The notes under the pieces are model-generated. The model ran no database searches, was not told where the DNA came from, and worked only from the letters and a program-made list of their open reading frames with translations. The position numbers were made by a program, and so were the translations under genes. Shown here in pieces: positions 1-4,382 of a stretch of 7,031 bases of DNA. Within the stretch, counting starts at the first letter, position 1, and each line of letters opens with the position of its first letter. Origin of the DNA: an uncultured Clostridia bacterium (GTDB lineage Bacteria; Bacillota_A; Clostridia; Christensenellales; CAG-138); contig CAMORL010000085.1 of assembly GCA_946623765.1 (NCBI GenBank), forward strand, positions 1 to 7,031. Reading direction: 5' to 3'.

Positions 1-139
1 CGTCCGTGAGATCGCCTCTGTCGATGCTGATCGAGGTTTCGCCGCGCCTTGCAGCTTTCAGGCATTCCTCGATCTTATCTTCAACCGTCATCTGACGGAA
101 GCCAATGAAGCTCATAAAGCTGTCTTCCCATGCGCTCAT
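1..139 (-). CDS. Small hypothetical protein, N-terminal 46 residues, translationally coupled to topB (cut by window edge)
   Basis: The ATG at 139-137 overlaps the topB stop codon (136-138) as ATGA, the usual geometry of translational coupling. A strong Shine-Dalgarno lies eight bases upstream, inside the end of topB. The frame stays open to the left edge, giving 46 complete codons. The peptide begins MSAWEDSFMSFIGFRQMTVE and continues with an amphipathic, charged stretch (DKIEECLKAARRGE) that is probably helical, followed by SISIDRGDLTD. There is no signal peptide or membrane segment, so it is probably cytoplasmic. I do not recognise the family. A small accessory protein following a mobile-element-type topB is one possibility, inferred from context only. 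That it is a real gene is well supported by the overlap and ribosome-binding site; its function is unknown. Confidence 0.75.
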   Translation of the reverse strand, partial: MSAWEDSFMSFIGFRQMTVEDKIEECLKAARRGETSISIDRGDLTD

Positions 140-2325
140 TCCGGTTTCTCCTCTCCCTTTGCGCCGTCGTTTTTGTCCTCAAACCTGAACGCGATCTTGT
201 TCTGCGCGTCAAGGAGCAGATGTGCCCGAAAGGACTTTCCCGCCTTGCTCCGAAACCCTGCAAGCAAGCCGGTGTCGCGTTCGGTGATGAGCTTTCTGAA
301 CTCGGCTTCCGTCAGAACCTTCTTGCAGATCGTCCCGACGGAGAACCGGCATCCGTCCCTGTAGCCCGAACAGCCGTATCCCCAGCTCTGTTTTTTCATC
401 GGTCTGCCGCAGACGGGACACGGCACCGGCGGGTTCATCTCCGCAGGTTCTTGCGTCGCGGTTACCGGCGAAACGCCGATCTCCCTGCACCAGACGGCGA
501 CGGTTTTCTCAATGTCGCTCTTAAACGCCGCCGCGTCCTCATTGCCGCGTTCGATCTCATGCAGCCGCTTCTCCCATTTCGCAGTCAGCGCGGGCGATTT
601 CACGGATTCCACCGTCAGCCCCTGAATCAAACCGATCCCCTTGTCCGTGGCGGAAAGCGTCTTTTTGCTGCGCGCCGCATAGCCGCGTTTCAGCAGCGTT
701 TCAATGATCGCGTCGCGCGTCGCGGGCGTGCCGATGCCTGCCACGCTCGGATCTGCGAGGATCTTCTTGAGTTCCTCATCTTCAAGGTCCTTGCCCGCAG
801 AGATCATCGCCGCCAGCATCGTTTTGTCCGTATAGCGTTTCGGCGGCTCGGTTTCCTTTTCCTTGACTTCGTATTTTCCCGCAACCGATTCGCCCTTTTT
901 CAGCACCGGCAGCTCGTTTTCCTTGTCCCGTCCGGTCACCGCCATGAAGCCGGGATCGAGGATCATACTGCCGCTCGAGGTAAACGCTTCTCCCTCCACG
1001 GTTGTGGTAACGCCGGTTCTGCCGACGACGGCGTTTCCGTACAGCATACAGATGACGCTTCTGGCAATCAGGTCGTAAATCTTTGCCTGATACCCGGTCA
1101 AGCCCTTCGGTCTGCTCGTCGTCGGGATGATCGCAAAGTGGCTCTCCACCTTCTTGTCGTCAAAGTAGCGCGATTTCTGGAAGCTGCGCCTGCGTCCGTC
1201 GATCAGCGGCGCATAGTCCGGATCGGTCGCAAGGCTGTCCAGCACGCGGTTGACCGTCGGAGTCATGTCCTCGGTAAGGTACCGCGAATCGGTACGCGGA
1301 TACGTCGTATAGCCTGCGTCATAGAGCGCCTGCGCCGCGTCGAGCGTCTGCTTCAGCGTCATGCCGAACTTGGCGTTTGCATCCATCTGCAGCGCCGAGA
1401 GGCTGTAAAGCTGCGGCGGATGCTTCTCCTCTTTCTTTTCGTTGATCTCGGTGACGACGCCGTTCTTTCCGTTGATCTTTCCGAGAATCGCAGCGACGGC
1501 GGCCTTATCGCCGAATCGCTTGCCCTTGTGCGTCGCGGTGTACGTCTCGCCCTTGTCGGTACGGAACGTCGCTTCAAGCGTCCAGTATTTCTCCGGTTTG
1601 AAGTTTCTGATCGCAAGCTCGCGATCGACGAGCATCTTCAGCGTCGGCGTCTGTACGCGTCCGATGCTCAGCACCTCGCCCCTGGCGTGCTGATGCAGCG
1701 TCATGGCAACCGTCAGATTGATGCCGACAACCCAATCGGCGATCCCGCGCATCCGTCCGGCGATCTCGATGTTTTTGACTTCCTCATGCGTTTTGAGCTT
1801 CGAAAACGCGTCGAGAATGCCCTCTTTCGTCTGCGACGCGAAACAGACGCGCTTTACCGGCGCAGTGCTGCCCGTCAGTTCATAGATGTAGGAAAAGATG
1901 ACTTCGCCCTCGCGATCGAAGTCCGTCGCGTTGATGATGTAATCGCTCTTCAGAAACATGCGTTTGATCAGCTCGAACTGTTTTTTCGTCCGCGCATCGA
2001 ACGACGACCCGTCCGTTCGCAGGCGCAGTTCGTACGGATCCGGCAGAAACGGCAGCGGTATTCTGCGCCAGTTCTTGTATGCGGGGTTATAGTCCGCCGC
2101 ATCCTTGAGCTGTCCGAGATGCCCGAACCCCCAGGTCACGAAGCAGTCCTCGCCGGCATATCTGATCCGCAAAAAGCCGTCCTTCGCCTGCTGTGCCTTG
2201 ACGGTCTTTTCATTCGTTTTGAGCGCGGCAAACGTGACTTCCTTTCCGTTTGTCAGCGTGATTTTATCCAGCGCCGCCGCAATCTTGTTGCCGACGTCCG
2301 GCTTTTCCGCAAGAATCGTAATCAT
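136..2325 (-). CDS. topB: DNA topoisomerase III (type IA), TopB-like
   Basis: Type IA topoisomerase: cuts one DNA strand through a 5'-phosphotyrosine, passes strands and reseals, acting in decatenation and replication or transfer intermediates. The 729-residue product matches the length of Firmicutes TopB. The N-terminal TOPRIM domain (about 1-155) has the catalytic Glu at E7 in ILAEKPD and the metal-binding triad D135-F-D137-R-E139. LSIGRVQTPTL lies at 219-229. The nucleophile is predicted to be Y342 in TTYPRTDS, and HFAIIPT (396-402) is conserved in the family. A four-cysteine zinc-ribbon-like motif follows (C636, C639, C652, C659), then a segment (about 660-717) like the C-terminal repeat of Firmicutes topoisomerases. 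I chose the ATG at 2325 because it starts exactly at the conserved MITILAEKP. The in-frame ATG at 2400 lies upstream of the predicted promoter and adds 25 unrelated residues. All key residues are intact. A role in a conjugative element is possible but not shown here. Confidence 0.93.
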   Translation of the reverse strand: MITILAEKPDVGNKIAAALDKITLTNGKEVTFAALKTNEKTVKAQQAKDGFLRIRYAGEDCFVTWGFGHLGQLKDAADYNPAYKNWRRIPLPFLPDPYELRLRTDGSSFDARTKKQFELIKRMFLKSDYIINATDFDREGEVIFSYIYELTGSTAPVKRVCFASQTKEGILDAFSKLKTHEEVKNIEIAGRMRGIADWVVGINLTVAMTLHQHARGEVLSIGRVQTPTLKMLVDRELAIRNFKPEKYWTLEATFRTDKGETYTATHKGKRFGDKAAVAAILGKINGKNGVVTEINEKKEEKHPPQLYSLSALQMDANAKFGMTLKQTLDAAQALYDAGYTTYPRTDSRYLTEDMTPTVNRVLDSLATDPDYAPLIDGRRRSFQKSRYFDDKKVESHFAIIPTTSRPKGLTGYQAKIYDLIARSVICMLYGNAVVGRTGVTTTVEGEAFTSSGSMILDPGFMAVTGRDKENELPVLKKGESVAGKYEVKEKETEPPKRYTDKTMLAAMISAGKDLEDEELKKILADPSVAGIGTPATRDAIIETLLKRGYAARSKKTLSATDKGIGLIQGLTVESVKSPALTAKWEKRLHEIERGNEDAAAFKSDIEKTVAVWCREIGVSPVTATQEPAEMNPPVPCPVCGRPMKKQSWGYGCSGYRDGCRFSVGTICKKVLTEAEFRKLITERDTGLLAGFRSKAGKSFRAHLLLDAQNKIAFRFEDKNDGAKGEEKPE
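148..157 (-). promoter_or_regulatory. Ribosome-binding site of the small gene downstream of topB
   Basis: Read on the minus strand this is GGGAGAGGAG, an extended match to the anti-Shine-Dalgarno sequence, eight bases before the ATG at 139-137. It lies inside the last codons of topB. Together with the ATGA overlap it decides the start of the downstream gene and supports co-translation with topB. Confidence 0.75.
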
Positions 2326-2340
2326 ATCCTTACCTGCCAA
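2326..2340 (-). promoter_or_regulatory. Ribosome-binding site of topB
   Basis: The minus-strand bases just before the ATG at 2325 read TTGGCAGGTAAGGAT. CAGG and AAGG are both partial Shine-Dalgarno matches. CAGG has the more usual spacing, about eight bases; AAGG sits only two bases from the start. It is weaker than the site of the downstream small gene but supports the 2325 start over the longer one. Confidence 0.5.
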
Positions 2341-2359
2341 ATAGTATTCCGGTATTGAT

Positions 2360-2388
2360 ATTGTATCATATCGCCGTCCGGTTGAAAA
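2360..2388 (-). promoter_or_regulatory. Predicted sigma-A-type promoter of topB
   Basis: On the minus strand the -35 is TTTTCA (2388-2383, 4 of 6 to consensus) and the -10 is TACAAT (2365-2360, 5 of 6), with an exact 17-base spacer. Transcription should begin near 2353, giving a leader of about 28 bases before the topB ATG at 2325. The position excludes the longer in-frame start at 2400 for this transcript. Prediction by inspection only. Confidence 0.6.
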
Positions 2389-2529
2389 GCGAAAACGCAA
2401 CAGGATCGGTCTCCGTTATGATTGACGCACAAAACCTGTCCCATAAACCGGATTTGATCGTTTCATTGATCCCCATGCGTCATGCCGTATCCGGTTTTGT
2501 ATGCAAAAGGATCCGGGACCGTGCGGATA
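2389..2529 (-). other. Intergenic region with multiple inverted repeats, two interleaved
   Basis: No convincing gene lies between the ABC exporter terminator and the topB promoter. Several perfect inverted repeats do: TGACGCA (2423-2429) with TGCGTCA (2476-2482); AAACCGGAT (2445-2453) with ATCCGGTTT (2489-2497); TTTTG (2495-2499) with CAAAA (2504-2508) around a TATG loop; and CGTATCCG (2486-2493) with CGGATACG (2524-2531). The first two interleave, so a transcript could form either stem or a pseudoknot. The last two nest as one imperfect hairpin. Because the region is upstream of the predicted topB start site, it would act as DNA operator sites, as an RNA read from elsewhere, or be a relic of an inserted element. 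Which of these applies cannot be told from the sequence. Confidence 0.5.
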
Positions 2530-2560
2530 CGACAAACGCTCCCGTCGGGTGACGGGAGCG
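2530..2560 (-). terminator. Rho-independent terminator of the ABC exporter gene
   Basis: A perfect 10-bp stem (CGCTCCCGTC at 2537-2546 with GACGGGAGCG at 2551-2560) closes a four-base loop. Read on the minus strand it is followed by TTTGTC, a short T-rich run. It begins 18 bases after the exporter stop codon and isolates that gene from topB. On the plus strand the hairpin has no T run, so the minus direction is preferred. Confidence 0.8.
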
Positions 2561-2578
2561 CAATCACGTTCGATTCGA

Positions 2579-4294
2579 TTATGCGCGTTCGACAACGCCG
2601 TTTTCCGTAAACTCCACAACCCTGTCGCAGATCGAAAGCGCCGCTGGGCGATGCGTTACGATGACGACGGTCTTGTCCGTCATGCTGCGGAGATTCTCCA
2701 GAAGCTGTTTCTCCGTTTCCGCATCCAGTGCGCTCGTTGCTTCATCCAGAAGCAGGATCGGACTGTCGGAAAAGATTGCCCTTGCAATCGCAATGCGCTG
2801 CATCTGTCCTTCGGACAATCCCGTGCCGCGCTCGCCGAGCAGCGTATCCGCGCCGCGATCGAGTTCCCCGACAAAGCTCTCGGCGCAGGCGATCCGCAAA
2901 GCCTTTTGAAGCCGTTTTTCATCGGCTGCGGCAGCGGGATCGGCAAAGGCGACGATTTCGCGAATCGTGCCGCTCATGAGGTAGTTTCCCTGCGGCACAT
3001 ACGCAAACAGCCGTCTGTATGCAGAGTTGAGGTCTCCCCTGTTTCCCTGTCCGTCAATGAAATACCGCTCTCCGGCATCCGGGTGCATCACGCACATTAA
3101 AAGTTTCAGCGCGGTTGATTTTCCGCATCCGCTCGTGCCCGTAAACGCCGCATATTCGCCTTTTCCGATCTTGACGGAGAGATTCCTCAGCACGATCGGC
3201 ATGTCCGTTTTTTCAACGTTCAGAGCGTCGTCCGCCGTCGGATAGTAGGTGAAATCAACGTTCTCCAATCCGAATGCGGAAAGCTCGTTTTCATAAAAGG
3301 CGCTGACTTCTCCGAGAGGCTTTGCCTCCGTGTCGTCGGATGAATACTGCTCCGCTTCCATGAGGCGCTCCGCGCTTGCAAGCATCGCATAGTATCGGGG
3401 AAAATACCCGGTGATATTTGCCATCGGCATCTGAATCTGCGATACAAGCTGCATAACGGCGGTCAGCGTACCGAAGGATACGATCCCCTTCAGAATGCCG
3501 TACCCGCCCCAGCCCACGCCGAGAAGATACATGCCGGTCATCACCGCGCCGAATCCGACGTTGCAGAAATTGGAGAAGCGGTTTCGCCGCATGCGCGCCG
3601 TTTTGTGCGCACGCATCTTTGCCTCCGCATCCGCTTCCGTTTGCTTTTCCGCCGCGAAGGAACGCAGCATCAGCATGCTTGCGATGCGTTCCTGCAAAAA
3701 GATCCGTACCTTGCCGTCCGATTCCTGTACGTCCTTATGCAGCCGTTTCATGACTTTGCGGAACAGCATTGTCGTGAGTGCAAGAAGCACGCCGCCCGGA
3801 AGAAGAATCGCCGCAAACCGCGGCTCGATCGCGATGATCATTGCAAGCGCGCTGACCAGCCGAACCGTCATGCCGAGCATCCCCGGAAGGATATCCACAT
3901 ATCCGTTTGTCACGACGACCGTATCGTTGGTCAGCCGGTTCATCCATTCGCCGGAGTGCACCGCGTTGACACGCAGATAATCCTTTTCGAGAAGCGTCCT
4001 TGTGAGCCTCGCCTTAAATGCGTTTTCGATGCTCGATTTGCTCAGCTCTGTCAGCCAGCGAACGACGGCGCGCAGCGCAAGCTGTGCCGTGAGCAGCGCA
4101 ATCGCAAGCGCGAGGTATTGCCAGAATCCCGCCGCATTCTTTGCAACGGCATCATCGACCAACCCTCGCAGCAAAAACGCGTATAGTACGCCGGATCCTC
4201 CGAGCAGGATCTGGATAAGCGTCAATGCAACGATATACCACTTCTTGCGGCCGGGTACGGTATACAGCCATTTTTGCGCCGACGTTTTCATCAT
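2579..4294 (-). CDS. ABC exporter, fused membrane and ATP-binding half-transporter, substrate unknown
   Basis: A 571-residue half-transporter of the type I exporter (MsbA/ABCB-like) class, expected to work as a dimer in the cytoplasmic membrane and drive export by ATP hydrolysis. About six hydrophobic segments are visible (near 18-42, 58-80, 135-157, 160-178, 245-268, 272-290). The nucleotide-binding domain from about 340 is intact: A-loop Tyr near 350, Walker A GTSGCGKST (386-394), Q-loop Q435, ERG X-loop (488-490), signature LSEGQ (493-497, Glu replacing the usual first Gly), Walker B ILLLDEAT (513-520) with catalytic E518, D-loop SALD, and switch H548. Between the A-loop strand and Walker A there is an insertion of roughly a dozen residues (DALNVEKTDMPI). 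No partner half-transporter lies in the window, so a homodimer or an unlinked partner is inferred. An in-frame TAA two codons upstream (4300-4298) fixes the start at 4294 or 4291. No well-spaced ribosome-binding site or clear promoter was found. Lipid, drug or peptide substrates are all possible. Confidence 0.93.
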   Translation of the reverse strand: MMKTSAQKWLYTVPGRKKWYIVALTLIQILLGGSGVLYAFLLRGLVDDAVAKNAAGFWQYLALAIALLTAQLALRAVVRWLTELSKSSIENAFKARLTRTLLEKDYLRVNAVHSGEWMNRLTNDTVVVTNGYVDILPGMLGMTVRLVSALAMIIAIEPRFAAILLPGGVLLALTTMLFRKVMKRLHKDVQESDGKVRIFLQERIASMLMLRSFAAEKQTEADAEAKMRAHKTARMRRNRFSNFCNVGFGAVMTGMYLLGVGWGGYGILKGIVSFGTLTAVMQLVSQIQMPMANITGYFPRYYAMLASAERLMEAEQYSSDDTEAKPLGEVSAFYENELSAFGLENVDFTYYPTADDALNVEKTDMPIVLRNLSVKIGKGEYAAFTGTSGCGKSTALKLLMCVMHPDAGERYFIDGQGNRGDLNSAYRRLFAYVPQGNYLMSGTIREIVAFADPAAAADEKRLQKALRIACAESFVGELDRGADTLLGERGTGLSEGQMQRIAIARAIFSDSPILLLDEATSALDAETEKQLLENLRSMTDKTVVIVTHRPAALSICDRVVEFTENGVVERA

Positions 4295-4310
4295 GCGTTA
4301 AGACTTCTGA

Positions 4311-4318
4311 TTCCTCTT
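4311..4318 (-). promoter_or_regulatory. Poorly spaced Shine-Dalgarno-like site upstream of the ABC exporter
   Basis: The minus strand reads AAGAGGAA, a good Shine-Dalgarno core, but about 17 bases separate it from the ATG at 4294, against the usual five to ten. No alternative start lies between, because TAA at 4300-4298 is in frame. Either the gene is translated inefficiently or this match is coincidental. Confidence 0.3.
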
Positions 4319-4331
4319 GTGATTTTATGGA

Positions 4332-4369
4332 ATGAACGGGGCGAAAACACCTCGTTTTCGCCCCTTCAT
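4332..4369 (-). terminator. Strong hairpin after the surface-protein gene, probable terminator
   Basis: A perfect 11-bp stem (GGGGCGAAAAC at 4338-4348 with GTTTTCGCCCC at 4354-4364) closes a five-base loop. Five further pairs (4332-4336 with 4365-4369) extend it across a single bulged base at 4337. It starts 14 bases beyond the surface-protein stop. On the minus strand it is followed by TTCC and AAAATC rather than a T run, so termination may be incomplete; it could also protect the 3' end of the message or allow read-through into the ABC exporter. Confidence 0.65.
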
Positions 4370-4382
4370 CATTCATTACGGT

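Noticed and set aside
130..2358. Very long open frame (742 codons) on the plus strand opposite topB
   Set aside because: It is a mirror of topB caused by GC-rich codon bias. Its product is Arg-rich with no recognisable motif, and there is no credible ribosome-binding site, while topB on the other strand has every catalytic motif.
2326..2400. Longer topB start at 2400 adding 25 residues
   Set aside because: The extra residues precede the conserved MITILAEKP start of the family, and the predicted promoter (2360-2388) lies inside this extension.
2416..2619. Small minus-strand open frame running from the exporter gene end through the terminator, and its 16-codon tail from 2466
   Set aside because: It crosses the exporter stop and the terminator hairpin and lacks a convincing start site. 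The short tail has only a weak GGGG near its ATG and no recognisable product.
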